Positions 1 through 10,659 of a stretch of 64,000 bases of DNA are shown piece by piece (the first letter of the stretch is position 1; every line of letters starts with the position of its first letter). The notes under the pieces were generated by a model, which worked only from the letters and a program-made list of their open reading frames with translations, was not told the DNA's origin and ran no database searches. The stretch lies in NCBI RefSeq assembly GCF_000346465.2, contig NC_034014.1, positions 12,004,480-12,068,479 on the forward strand, read 5' to 3'. Both the position numbers and the translations under genes were made by a program. This stretch comes from Prunus persica. Its lineage: Eukaryota; Streptophyta; Magnoliopsida; Rosales; Rosaceae.

Positions 1-436
1 GTTGAGAATTGGTTTGCTTAGAACCAAACTTGAGTTTTTGTTGTCACTTTGAATTTTTATAAGTGAAAAAAAAAAAAAGATTTTCGGAGGATCAGGGCAA
101 AGAGAATGTGAGTTTCGAGGAACTTTCGGTGTAGTTTTCGGATTTTTAATCTATTTGTTTTATGAATTTTATAATTTAAATCATAGAAAGTTAATATTAA
201 ATATAATCGACTCACACGTGGCTCCTTCTGAATGGCATGCCCTTAGTATGTCAGACATGTGTTGTCCCAAGAGAGAGCCACATGTTATTTTCTTCCTTTT
301 GTTGTTGTTTATATTTATAAATTCATAACAAATTAATTAAAAATAAAAAAATACATGAAAAAAACTACGTGTTCCTAATAACAAAGGCTCGTAGGTCTAA
401 ATTTTTTAATGTTATTTTCTTCCCTCTTGGAATCCG
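1..436. other. No gene seen; AT-rich flank
   Basis: AT-rich sequence with poly-A runs and no convincing reading frame, RNA gene or complete repeat. It lies outside the left end proposed for the neighbouring large LTR. Confidence 0.4.
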
Positions 437-2599
437 TGACGAACCCTCTCCCTATCTGACACCAGGCATGTGTCGGCCCAAAATACTAAAGTACCCTTCT
501 TGCCCTAATTCCAAAACAACTTTAGGGTTTGACTTCTATGGGAAAATCGACAGAGCATCCCTTGAAACAAGCTCAAAACCCAAAAAAATCTACCTGCACA
601 GGAAACACAAATACTTCCTAAGCGTTTAGCAAGCACAAGGTGCAACTCACACACCAAATAACAAAAGTTTCGATGGGCTTCAAGCCCCCCTTTTTACCAA
701 CATAAATAAGTGAGCAAAATCCTCTTGACATAACTGAACATAAAAAATAAATCGTAGACTTGCTACTGCACCTAGGTTAGCCAAGGTTGCCTACGTATCC
801 TTACAGAGGGATCAAGCCACACATAGTTTTTTCTACCATAAATCACAATTAAGATAATATAGAAATGTCCAAGGTGAAACTACCAATAAAATTTTAGAAT
901 CATTCTTTATTTAATTTCAACAAGCTATAAACGGTCCACTCCACATGTGTGGCACATCCTAGCAGAACTCAAGGACAAATGGTTAACCCGAGAATGTAAT
1001 CCAAGCAGAACTCAGGGAGATATACTCAACTTGAGAACGCAAATCATAGCACCACATGGTTCAACAGTCCCTGATACACATGAGGCAATGTCATACGCAC
1101 GTAGACTTTTCTGAAGACAACTGAGTTGTCAGAAGACACCTTTATTTCCCGAAGGAAACTGGGATGTCCAAAGCATCAATATTTTTGAAGGCTTCCAGGA
1201 TGTTTGAAGACATCAATCTTCCTGAAGGCAACCATATTTCTGAAGGCAACCAGGATGTCCGAAGACATCAATATTCCTGAAGGCAACCATATTTCCGAAG
1301 GCAACACAATCCAATTTCAAACTATTTAACACATGTATAAGAATAAACATATAACCAAACATTTAAAATCAACTCAACCCAAATTTGCATAATAAAACAT
1401 AAATATATCATGCTTGGAAAGTAAAAGTGATAGAATAATAATTCATAAATATTTAATAAGACTCTCATAGCAATACCATTTTAAAAAAAACAACCAAATG
1501 ACAAACACCTCATAACCAATTGGTCCCGATTGGGCTTGCTAGGCCTACCATCTTGGTCAGTTAGGCCTCCGGAGACCATGAACTCTAATCTCCAGTCCAG
1601 AAGTTCTTACAGGTCCACAACAGTCCATCAGTTACATCCCAAAAGTTTAGTTATGATCCGATGGTCAGATCGTCAACGAACGCACGATCGGGCGACGATC
1701 AAAGGTTAAAACCTTATATTTGAGGATTTGGAATATCCGAAAATCTGATTCTCGATCCGCTTGTTCCTACACGATCCTAACGTTGGGAGGAACGACATAA
1801 CTTAAAACTAAACCAATCTAAAGGTCTCAACGTATCGAACTCGGATATCGCATAGTAGGTGCAATATCTGTTTGATAGTCGACGATGATGAAATTCAAAT
1901 CCGAGCATACCATCGTTCTCGAGACAATGTGGAGAATATTTTAGAACAAAATGGGTGGCTACAGTGGGGCCTACACGCGGCCACCCACTATCGGCAGTGG
2001 TCGGTGTTTTGAGAATATTCCGGCGATGGAAAATTCATAAAACTCCCTACAATACCTAGGATCGACATCAACGGCCGTCAGAGTTGTGGAAATGGCGACG
2101 AAAAACATGGAAAATGTTAGCCCTTCCCGAGCTCGCATCGACGGCGTGATGGCTAGGGGTGGTGGGGTCTTGGTCCAAAAGTTATAACTAGTCGGTGCTG
2201 GTCATTTTACGACCAGTCTCGTCTACGGAGGTTGCTGGAAGGTGACATTGTGCCATCGGGAAGTCGAAGAGGTGGTGTGTGCGGTCCCTTGAGAGAAATG
2301 AGAGAGAAAGTGCCCTCACTTGGGCCAGTTTAGGTCCTACTTAAAAATTTAATTTTGAAATATTTACGGTTGTGCCACTACACTTTCGTTGACCAAAATA
2401 TCTTCGCATAAACTTTGATTTAGGCCTAGCATGTGTCTACGAACTCGTGAGCTCAAGCACTATGAAGTGTAACCAAGAAAATTTCCAAAATAGCTAAGAG
2501 CAAAATGTCAACTCTAAACCATCAAGGAACTTAAGGTTAAAGTCGTCCTTTCACTTTAGAATTTTAAAAATAAATTAAATTTCAGAACAGGATGTTACA
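437..2599 (-). mobile_element. Diverged large LTR (Ty3/gypsy-like), minus orientation
   Basis: Read on the minus strand the block begins TGTAACATCCTG at 2599 and ends near 437 with a TGAC-type end. It resembles the two solo LTRs at 12619-15544 and 29096-31921. Shared landmarks are the GACACCAGGCATGTGTCGG stretch near 465, the GAGGCAATGTCA segment near 1082 and GATGTCCGAAGACATC-type repeats near 1250. I find no matching 5-bp target duplication, so the ends are approximate and it may be a fragment or a related subfamily. It has no coding capacity. Confidence 0.5.
1110..1310. repeat. Degenerate short tandem repeat inside the LTR
   Basis: Phrases of the kind GAAGGCAACCATATTTC and GATGTCCGAAGACATCAAT recur about every 45-90 bp. 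Related GATGTC...GACATC motifs occur at equivalent places in the two solo LTRs (about 13670 and 31000), so the motif belongs to the LTR family. Confidence 0.5.
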
Positions 2600-3003
2600 C
2601 AAATGATTGACATGTGGCAACTGCCTACTGGCAAGGTGTAAGTATTCGTGACACATGTCTTTATATGGTAGCGCCACATGTTGGCTTTCTTACCTCTTTT
2701 TTCTTTTTCTTTTTCTTTTTTTTTCGATCTTAAAAAATTCGTAAATAATTAATGAGAAATCATAAAAATACATTGAAAACTGCTATGTCTTCCTTACGAC
2801 AGTGGCTTCGATATTAAAGGTCAAAACTATAAGGGGCACTACTATGGCAAATACTCAAGCAATATGATGGCAATACAAGAGCACTAAGATGGCAACATAT
2901 GTACAATAAATACACAATTGAAGAACAATACACTGGCGCAATATGGGGATCAAAACATATCCACACTAATTTTCAAAAGGATTAAAATCACAAAACGTCC
3001 ATA
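2600..3003. other. No gene seen; pyrimidine-rich and AT-rich spacer
   Basis: A T/C-rich run near 2695-2730 lies in otherwise AT-rich sequence. No supported reading frame or RNA. Confidence 0.4.
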
Positions 3004-3838
3004 AGGTTTACGAAACTATCATATTGCATCATTTTTTTTTTTGGTGTCATTCGTGGTCCTCAAGGTTACTATATGTGCTTACAAATGGTCCCTACAATCA
3101 GGTTCCGTAAAAAACTCCATTAGTTTGCTGACGTTGAATATATATATATATCACGAAACATCCCTCAAGTTCACGCACTTATCACAAATGGTTCCTACGA
3201 AATTTTTTGGTTTTTTTATAAAATATATTGTATTTTAAATACCCGTGACACTATATTATTAGAGATGTGGGCTCCACATATGTGCCACATCAATAAACTA
3301 ATGGAGTTTTTAAAAAATAATTTAAAATTCATAAAATTTTAAAATAAAAAACTAATATTTTATGAATTTTAAATTATTTTAAATATATATATTGTATTTT
3401 AAATACACGTGACACTATATTATTGGAGATGTGGGCTCCACATATATGTCACATAAGCCAACTAAGGGAGTTTTTTAAATTTAGAAATGAAATAACCAAA
3501 ACTTTATGCACCAAGGTTTTTTTATTTTTAAATTTTATGAAGGCTTTATATCAATATATTTTTTAAAGAATTTAAAATTCATAAAATTTTAAAAATAAAA
3601 TAAAAAATTTATGAATTTTAAATGAAAAGTCAAAAAATTTCCCAAGGACTATTTGTGATAGGTGCATAAACCTCAAGGATATATTGTGATATATATTTAT
3701 GCCATGTCAGCAAACTAACGGAGTTTTTGACGGAACCTGACGACATGGACCATTTGTGAGCATACATAACCTTAAGGACCACGAATGACCCAAAAAAAAA
3801 AAAACAATGAAGATGCAATCTGATAGTTTCATAAATCT
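3004..3838. mobile_element. Non-autonomous inverted-repeat (foldback/MITE-like) element
   Basis: The outer about 200 bp on each side (roughly 3004-3222 and 3640-3838) are inverted copies of each other. The left arm starts GGTTTACGAAACTATCA; the right arm ends TGATAGTTTCATAAATC. Between them an about 164-bp segment carrying GAGATGTGGGCTCCACATAT is tandemly duplicated (about 3225 and 3389). No transposase is present. I could not fix a target duplication, so the superfamily is unassigned. Short frames here run through the repeat arms and are not genes. Confidence 0.6.
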
Positions 3839-4500
3839 CAAGCCACAACTTTGGGCGTATCATGATAATCTTTTTGTTCAAACACACTTCTCAATCATCA
3901 TACAAGATTACCATTAACAATAACTTACAAATTTCCTTGTAAGTTAATTTTTTTTACACATAATTAATCCACAAATGAGACCAAAAGATGATGTATTGTC
4001 AACAAAAAGCTTTAACACTCTATTTACCATTTTTTTCTTTTTCAAAATTGAACTTTGAAAAACTAGTTTGAAATGCAAAGAACTTACGCATGATTAAAGG
4101 TATCGAGCTCGAGGAAATGGTCTTCGCAGCCATAACTAGTAATTTCAAGCTCAGGATCAAGCAGAATCACAGCCTAGCCTTCTTAGCCTTAGCTATCAAC
4201 TCCTTGATGTTCTTCAAATTGCAATCGAACTCCACAACCCATTGGTTCAAATTACACGTCGCTTCCTTCCGCAGCCTCATCCCAACACTTCAATTTAGTG
4301 AGTCTCCAATCGAGATTAGGTCAAAGGACCAACGCGCACGAGAGGTTGGGCCTACGATCCGATTTTCATGCCAGCTTGGGCCCTTAGAGAAGCATTCATG
4401 GGAGATTAAGCTCAAGATCACCCTCATGAAATACGTGAAGAAACATGCTCACTTGCTTGCTCCAAAAGAACTAACTCACGTCGACAAGCCATAAAGGATC
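3839..4500. other. No recognised gene
   Basis: A 134-codon open frame at 4090-4494 on the plus strand matches no family I know and shows no motif or splice context. It lies just upstream of the gypsy pol remnant and may be retroelement flank. Confidence 0.35.
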
Positions 4501-4884
4501 CCTCATAATAAATCAGCCAGGTAGTTGATCGGCTTCAATGAAGCAACCTCGATCACTGTGTGATCAGTAGAGCTCAATGTTTACTCTTCACCAGTGATTA
4601 GTGCACAGATATTCATGAGTATCGACGAGGTCTCTCCCTGCAATGGCATCATGGGCATGCCATAAATTGGCAAGATCAACGTCATCACTTCCGCTATGCA
4701 CAAGAAAATTTGCAACCTTTGTCATGGGCAGATCAACAGTGATCAAACGATAACGAGAAAATGATCAACTCAAGGACTGAAGAAAAGAAGACAGACCCAA
4801 TTCGTTCCTGACAGTTGAGCAGACTAGAAGGGAAAGAAAATAGTCATTCCCCAAAAGAAATTAAAGAATTAGGACCAAGACAAG

Positions 4885-5860
4885 TGAATCCGTCCGTAGG
4901 TCTCTCTTGAAAAAGGATGGAAGCGCAAGGAAGACGTTGAGCTAATATCCCTTGATCTTGATAAGCCAAAAAGAAACGCGCGGATCGACTCGCGCCTAAG
5001 CTCAAAAGAGAAAGTTGAGCTTACCTCCTTCCTCCAAAACAACAAAGACGTGCTTACATGGTGACCATCTGGCATGCCAAGCATCAATTCGTAGATCATC
5101 TGCCATGCCCATCATGTTAAACCAGCGAGCAGACCAGTGGCACAAAAGAGACGCAACTTCGGTTCCGAACGAGTTGCCATCATTGAAGCCGATATTGACA
5201 AGCTTTTAGCTGCTGTCTTCAATGAAGAAGGCTTCTACTCGAAGTGGCTGGCCAACGTTGTTCTAGTGGCAAAGAAAGACCAAGGGAAGTGGAGAGTATG
5301 TATGGACTACACCGACCTTAACAAGGCATGCCCAAAGGACAACTTTCCACTACCAAGAATTGATCAGCTCATAGATTCAACTTCCGACAACCAACTGCTA
5401 AGCTTCATGAATGCATACTCCGGCTACAATCAAATCATGATGCATGAAGATGATAAAGCGTAGACTTCTTTCATAATTGAAAGAGACATATTGCTACAAA
5501 GTCATGCCCTTTGGGCTGAAGAATGCTGGAGCAACGTACCAGAGGCTCGTGAAAAAGATTTTCAAAGAGCAGATCGGCAAGACTATGGAGGTCTAGGTAG
5601 ATAAGATGCTAGTCAAAGCTTCCCAACGAGCAGATCACATCAAGAATCTTGCCAAGCATGCTCCGAAAGTACCACATAACCCGAGCAAGTGCATATTTAA
5701 AATCTCATCTAGCCCATATTTGGGATACTTAGTCACCTAAAGAGGCATCGAGGCACATCTGAATCAAGTTAAGGGCCACTCTCAACATGAAGTCGCTTGC
5801 CACAACGGAAAAGATACAAAGTTTGGGGGGCAGAGCAAGCGCTCTAAACTAATTCCTTTC
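4885..5860 (+). pseudogene. Ty3/gypsy reverse transcriptase remnant
   Basis: The best-preserved part is an open stretch at 5137-5463 with VAQKRRNF-like, KWRVCMDYTDLNKACPKDN and SFMNAYSGYNQI motifs of the RT fingers and palm. It stops at TAG 5461-5463. The frame resumes displaced as VMPFGLKNAGATYQRLV near 5505. The catalytic region that should read Y/VDDML is interrupted by a stop and reads V-stop-VDKML near 5595, so the second catalytic Asp is lost. Upstream, DVELISLDLDKP and SKEKVELTSFLQNNKDVLTW match the linker before RT in this lineage. It is non-functional. Confidence 0.8.
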
Positions 5861-6159
5861 GAAATTCACCTACAAGTGCAAGCTATTCTTCAAATCATTT
5901 AAGAAAGAACAAAGAGACAAGTGGTATGAAAAGTATGAAGTAGCTTTTGAAAACTTGGAGACATATGTCACTTCACCTCCCTTGCTCTCAAAATCCGTAC
6001 AAGGTGAAGATTTGCCATCTACTTGACAGTGTCCAGTTCAATAGTCAGCTTAGATCTTATCCGTGAAAAGCTAAGGGCACAACATCTAGTATTCTAAGTT
6101 ATGCAAGAAAATTAAGACCCTACTACCAAGTTCACCTAATCATCACCATGACAGAATTT

Positions 6160-6700
6160 CCTTTAAGATCTATTCTTCATAGTCCCAATGCGTCTCAGCA
6201 ACTCATGAAGTAAGCTATCGAATTAAGTCAATATGACCTCCTCGACCGGCCAAAAAGTGCGATAAAAGCCCAAACTTTAGCAGATTTCGTTATGGAGTTC
6301 ACTCCATCAGCCTAAGAAGAAAAGTTAGTCAACAGATTCAAGGAAAGTTCGAGGGTAGACGAGACCTCCTCCGTTGATCCTGACATGCCCAAAGATAAGT
6401 GGCAGTTGAGAGTAGCCAAGACGGAACATTGTTGCAGCAAGCCATCACATTGGACTTTTTAGCCTAAAACAACAAAGTAGAGTACGAGGCGCTGCTCGCT
6501 GGACTGCACATGACAAAGGAGCTATCAATCAAAAGGCTAGCCATCTACTTAGATTCCCAACTGATCAGGAATCAAGCATTAGAGGAATGCATAGCAAAGT
6601 CCAAGAGCTTTTGAATGCATTCCCTACCTTCACCATCCAGCAAGTTCCCTTGGCAGGGAACACACGTGCATATGCGCTGGCAAGCCTGGGATCATCGCTG
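6160..6700 (+). pseudogene. Gypsy RNase H region remnant
   Basis: Fragments in several frames match the connection and RNase H part of Tat-type pol: AIELSQYDLLDRP followed by SAIKAQTLADFVMEF near 6215-6300, and NNKVEYEALLAGLHMTKEL then YLDSQLI near 6470-6560. The latter covers the helix bearing the conserved Glu and the following Asp strand. Stops and frameshifts separate the pieces, so no RNase H could be made. Confidence 0.65.
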
Positions 6701-6825
6701 GACACCTAGTTCAGATGTTCAATTCCGGTCGAGCACATTGATCAGCCAAGCATCGAAGAAGCAGAGCAGCCGGACTTGAAGTGGATTGATGAGGATTCCA
6801 GCTGGCAAAACCCCATTATTGACAC

Positions 6826-7374
6826 ATGGTGAATGAAAATCTGCCAATGGAGACGTCCGATGCCATAAAAATCAAGCAAAAAGCTGTAAGATATTACATG
6901 AAAGACAACAAGCTTGTTCGAGGATTGTATTATGGCAAGTACTTGCGAACTTTTGAAGTGGTCTGCAAAATCCACAGTAGCGAATGTGGAAACCACGATG
7001 GGGGCAGGTCACTCACCCAGAAGGCTCTCAGCATAGACTATTTTTGGCTTACCATGCGCCACGACTCTACGGAGCATGTCAAAAGATGTGATCGAGACCA
7101 ACACTATAAGCCAGTCTCAAGTCTACCAGCTGAAGTGTATCATCCGCAGAACAGTCCATTGCCATTCATGCAATGGACCATTGACTTAATAGGCCCCCTG
7201 CTGTCGGCACCTACCAAGAAGGACATGATCATTGCCACTGACTGCTTTACTAAATGGATCGAGGTCGAAGCTTTATCATCTACTAAAGAAGCCAATGTGG
7301 AACGATTCATCCAGAGAAACATCATCTGTCTGTTCGGCTGCCCACAGTCGCTGGTCACTAACAACATATCGTAA
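6826..7374 (+). pseudogene. Tat-lineage gypsy integrase, truncated and mutated
   Basis: The 182-codon frame carries the N-terminal zinc-binding region (HSSECGNHDGG ... CDRDQHY) and the start of the rve core (MQWTIDLIGPL, then TDCFTKWIEVEAL). Two key positions are altered. The usual C-x2-C of the zinc finger reads CDRD, so one Cys is lost. The second catalytic Asp, normally in an S/T-D-N-G motif, reads TNNIS (Asn codon at 7360-7362). The frame stops right after, without the catalytic Glu or C-terminal domain. The start codon shown is just the first Met in the frame. It is a dead copy. Confidence 0.8.
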
Positions 7375-7456
7375 TACATTAGCAAGCAAATGACTAAGTC
7401 CACTCCACTTCGAAGAAAATTTGAGTTCTTCAAAAGAAGTGTTCAAGAGAAGATCC

Positions 7457-7884
7457 AAAGCGTCCTAAAGGAGACGCAAGAAGATATCCAAGATGTCCTA
7501 AGGGAGACATAGGATACCGTCCAAAAGAATCCTAAGGGAGGCATAGGACAACTACAATGAAGCATCCTAAGAAAGATGCATGCCAAACAAGTCCCAGTCC
7601 AAAAGTGCCCTAAAGGAGACGCAGGACAACTACCAAAACGTCCTAAGGGAGACGAAGGAAACAGCTAAAACGTCCTAAGGAAGACGTATGCCACATTCCA
7701 AAAAGTCTTAAGGGAGACGTAGGCAATCCCCAAAACGTAATAAGGGAGACGTATGCCACTTGCCAAAACGTCTTAAGAAAGAGGTAGTCCACTGCTAAAA
7801 CGTCTTAAGGGAGACGTAGTCTACTTGCCAAAACGTCTTAATGAGACGTAGGCAATCGCCAAAACGTCCTAAGGAAGACGTAGG
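7457..7884 (+). repeat. Minisatellite of hairpin units downstream of integrase
   Basis: About a dozen degenerate units of roughly 28-40 bp share a core like AACGTCTTAAGGGAGACGTA. Each core is an imperfect palindrome (ACGTCT ... AGACGT), so each unit can form a small hairpin. Tandem repeats between pol and the 3' LTR are known from Tat/Ogre elements, so this fits the host element's 3' untranslated region. The foldback element begins directly at its right edge. Confidence 0.8.
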
Positions 7885-8518
7885 TAGGCGTGGCAATGGG
7901 CTATGTCTTGTCGAGATAATAAACGTGTCAAGAATGCTCTACCCAAACTTGACACATTTAATAAACGTGTTGTGTCAAGTTCGAGTCGTCTTATATAGGT
8001 TACCTGGTTAATAACTTGTTCATTCCTAGTTTCCAATAGATTCATACACTTATAGTTAGATGATTATCACATTAATTTGTGTCGTAAAAATTAAAATAAA
8101 AAAAGGAAAAATATTTATTTCACACTAAAAAAAAAAAAAAGAAACTATATTAAATGTATTTTCTTTATAAATAAATAAAAACATCATGGCGTGCTTCCTG
8201 ATTCCACAATAGGAGCCTGTAGTTTGGCCCTCTTCTCTTGGGTTTTCACGCATAGCTTCTTGGGGCTCATCACTTGAGCTCTCAAAGATCACACCTTTAG
8301 CTTGAGCATAACTTGTTTCGTGATCTCGTTGCCTGCGTTTACCTGATCAATCCAGGGCCTCCAACTGCTTTTGCATGTCTTGAGAGTAAAAAATCTTCCA
8401 TCTCTTATAGATGTTGATTATCTTCTTGCAATATTTCAAGCTGATGTCGATTCGCCTCCATCGTCTTTGCCCTATTTAAACTCCTTATAACATGCTAACA
8501 AACTTCAACCAAACTCTG

Positions 8519-8857
8519 TTATGTCACAAACTGAGCTGTTAGCACCTCATGGGATTTCACAAAGAGGGGATGTCCCACACTTGCTACAGATGCGGCACTT
8601 TGCACTCTCAGTGCCATGACATCACTCACCACCCAATTATCACCCCTTATCCTCAGCACGCGCATATCCCTGTGAGTCATCAAACTCCTTGCAACTCCAA
8701 TGGCAACATCGTTGTCAAGGAGTAACGAGTCGTTTACGGTCACTGGTCTTCGTGAGGAAGTAAAGTAGGGCATCCACACTGGTGCAACCCCTTGCCCCCA
8801 TGTTTGTGTTGGGGGAGCTAGGTTTAGATTGAGAGAAAATAGGAATGAAGAGGCCAT
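8519..8857 (-). CDS. ORF of unknown function in left arm of foldback element
   Basis: The 112-codon frame starts MASSFLFSLNLNLAPP and contains APVWMPYFTSS, VNDSLLLDNDVAIGVARSL and SDVMALRVQSAASVAS. I do not recognise the family. Past the stop, the same strand continues with heptad-like, Glu/Gln-rich sequence, suggesting the parent protein was longer and coiled-coil. The copy at 9605-9862 conserves most of these residues, so the frame was probably once coding. It could be a gag-like or captured host fragment. Expression is doubtful. Confidence 0.4.
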   Translation of the reverse strand: MASSFLFSLNLNLAPPTQTWGQGVAPVWMPYFTSSRRPVTVNDSLLLDNDVAIGVARSLMTHRDMRVLRIRGDNWVVSDVMALRVQSAASVASVGHPLFVKSHEVLTAQFVT

Positions 8858-9136
8858 TTTCTTTCAGAGTTTGAGGAGAATGGGAAGGAAGAAAATTGGC
8901 GGAGCTAGGTGTTTTATTTTGAGTTGTAATTTTTTTTTCCCATTGTTTCCTTTTATAGTCGTCTATCATGATACCTGTTTCTAATTTTTCCCCACACCTC
9001 CGTGATTTTCGCTTCAGGATGTTTCCCCACGCCTTGGGGATTTACGGGATGCGTGGGAAAAATAAAAAATGAATGTCATAATGGACGGCTATAAAAGGAA
9101 ACAAGGGGAGAAAAAAAATCACAACTTAAAAAACAA

Positions 9137-9534
9137 TCAGGTACGGTGATCTTGGGCAGGCAAGGTAAGACNNNNNNNNNNNNNNNNNNNNNNNNNNNNN
9201 NNNNNNNNNNNNNNNNNNNNNNNNNNNNNNNNNNNNNNNNNNNNNNNNNNNNNNNNNNNNNNNNNNNNNNNCAGCAAGCAGTTTTGGAGGCGTACGAGGT
9301 TTGATAGGCGCTCTAAATATTAGTGAGGTTTTTTGCAGATTTATTAGATACGGTTATCAGAGCTTGCTCAAAGGTCGACATGGGAGAGGTTTGTTTGTTG
9401 TGTATGGAAGCTATGGCAAACATGTAATGATATGTCGCATGGGAAATCTGTTCCTCGCGTAGAAGATTTAGCGGAGAGAACTATGGAGCTATATGGAAGT
9501 TACAAATCCTGTTTGGTGCGGCCCAAACTGTCTG
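9137..9534. other. Block interrupting the right foldback arm, flanked by a 14-bp direct repeat
   Basis: The left arm lacks this block. AACTTAAAAAACAA occurs on both sides (9123-9136 and 9535-9548), as expected of a target-site duplication from an insertion. The block contains the assembly gap and otherwise about 300 bases with no recognised frame or terminal repeats. It could instead be an artefact of joining contigs at the gap. Confidence 0.5.
9172..9271. other. Assembly gap (100 N)
   Basis: Exactly 100 consecutive N. This is the usual placeholder for a gap of unknown size, so distances across it are unreliable. It lies inside the extra block that interrupts the right arm of the foldback element. 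Confidence 0.95.
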
Positions 9535-9604
9535 AACTTAAAAAACAAAACACCTAGCTCCACCAATTTTCTTCCTTCCCATTCTCCTCAAACTCGGAAA
9601 TAAA

Positions 9605-9862
9605 ATGGCCTATTCATTCCAATTTTCTCTCGATCTAAACCTAGCTTCCCCAACACAGACATATGGGCAAAAGGCTGCACCAGTGTGGATGCCCTACTTT
9701 GCTTCTTCACGAGGACCAGTAACCGTAAACGACTTATTACTCCTTGACAACGATGTTCCCATTGGAGTTGCAAGGAGTTTAGTGACTCCCAGGGATGTGC
9801 GCTTGCTGGGGATGATGGATGATAATTCGATGGTGAGTGATGTTATGGCACTGAGCGTGTAA
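9605..9862 (+). pseudogene. Second copy of the foldback-arm ORF, with a stop
   Basis: An 85-codon frame starting MAYSFQFSLDLNLASPT, homologous along its length to the minus-strand frame at 8857-8519. It ends at a TAA where the other copy has CAA (Gln). Beyond the stop the frame continues as SAASAASVRHGL, matching the sister copy. The homologous continuation runs to about 10140 with coiled-coil-like sequence (LKILQEENQKL, QDMQKQLEALDKLG), broken by further stops. This shows the ancestral protein was at least about 170 residues. Function unknown. Confidence 0.45.
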
Positions 9863-10659
9863 AGTGCGGCATCTGCCGCAAGTGTGAGGCATGGCCTCAT
9901 TGTGAAATCCCATGAGGTACAGATGCTAAGAGCTCAGTTGGTGGTAGAATGAAGTTTGGTTGAAGATTGTCAGAGTGTTATAAGAAGTTTAAAGAGGGAG
10001 ATGGCAAAGACGGCAGAGGTGAATCGACATTAGCTTAAAATATTGCAAGAAGAGAATCAAAAGTTATAAAATATGGTAGATTTTTACTCTCAAGACATGC
10101 AAAAGCAACTAGAGGCCCTTGATAAATTGGGTAAATGCAAGTAAGGAGATCACGACACAAGTTATGCTCAAGCTAAGGGTGTGATCTTTGAGAGCTCAAG
10201 TGATGAGCCCCAAGAAGCTGTGCATGAAAACCCAAGAGAAGAGGCCCAGAGGGCCAAACTAAAGGCTTCAATTATAGAATCAAGAAGTATGCCATGATGT
10301 TGTTTTTATAAATAAATAAAAAAAAATTTAATGTGGTCTCTTGTTTTTTTTGTTTTTTTTTTAAATGTGAAAAATGAATATTTTTTTTAAAAAATAATTT
10401 AATTTTAACGACACAGATTAATGTGCTAATCATCCAACTATAAATACTTGCAAGTGTACGAATCCATTGGAAACTAAGAATGAGTAAACAGGTTATTAAC
10501 CAGGTAACCTGTTTAAGAACCTGTTTAAGACAACCTGAACCCGACACGACACGTTTATTAAATGGGTTGGGTTTGGGTTGAGCATTCTTAACACATTTAT
10601 TATCCTGACGCGACACGAACTCGACAATACATGACTGATTGCCATGCCTAGCTATAGCC

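Larger units (their letters stand above)
4500..7884 (+). mobile_element. Decayed Tat-lineage Ty3/gypsy element (protease to integrase)
   Basis: Pol domains appear in the canonical gypsy order on the plus strand: a protease C-terminal scrap (about 4520-4790, with NGIMGMP and IGKINVITSA), reverse transcriptase (about 4900-5860), thumb/RNase H (about 6160-6700) and integrase (6826-7374), then a minisatellite (7457-7884). Frameshifts and stops break every domain, so it cannot make protein. The RT wording DYTDLNKACPKDNFPLPRID is typical of the Tat/Retand branch. No gag or flanking LTR pair is attached. The LTR-like block at 15792-16470 is in the same orientation and could be its displaced 3' LTR, but that is inference. 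Confidence 0.75.
7885..10650. mobile_element. Large near-palindromic foldback element with hAT-like termini
   Basis: The left arm (7885-9014) and right arm (9041-10650, minus an about 400-bp insertion) are inverted copies of each other along their whole length. They are separated by only about 25 bp. The outer ends are TAGGCGTGGCAAT (7885) and, on the other strand, TAGGCATGGCAAT (from 10650), similar to hAT-type TAGGGRTGGCAA ends. No 8-bp target duplication is visible (GACGTAGG left, GCTATAGC right). Each arm carries the same ORF reading outward from the centre. By eye the arms are roughly 80-85% alike, so this is an old inversion or a foldback family, not a fresh hairpin. No transposase is present. 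Confidence 0.7.

Noticed and set aside
4090..4494. 134-codon plus-strand frame
   Set aside because: No family, splice or promoter support; it lies next to a gypsy remnant and probably arose by chance in degenerate sequence.
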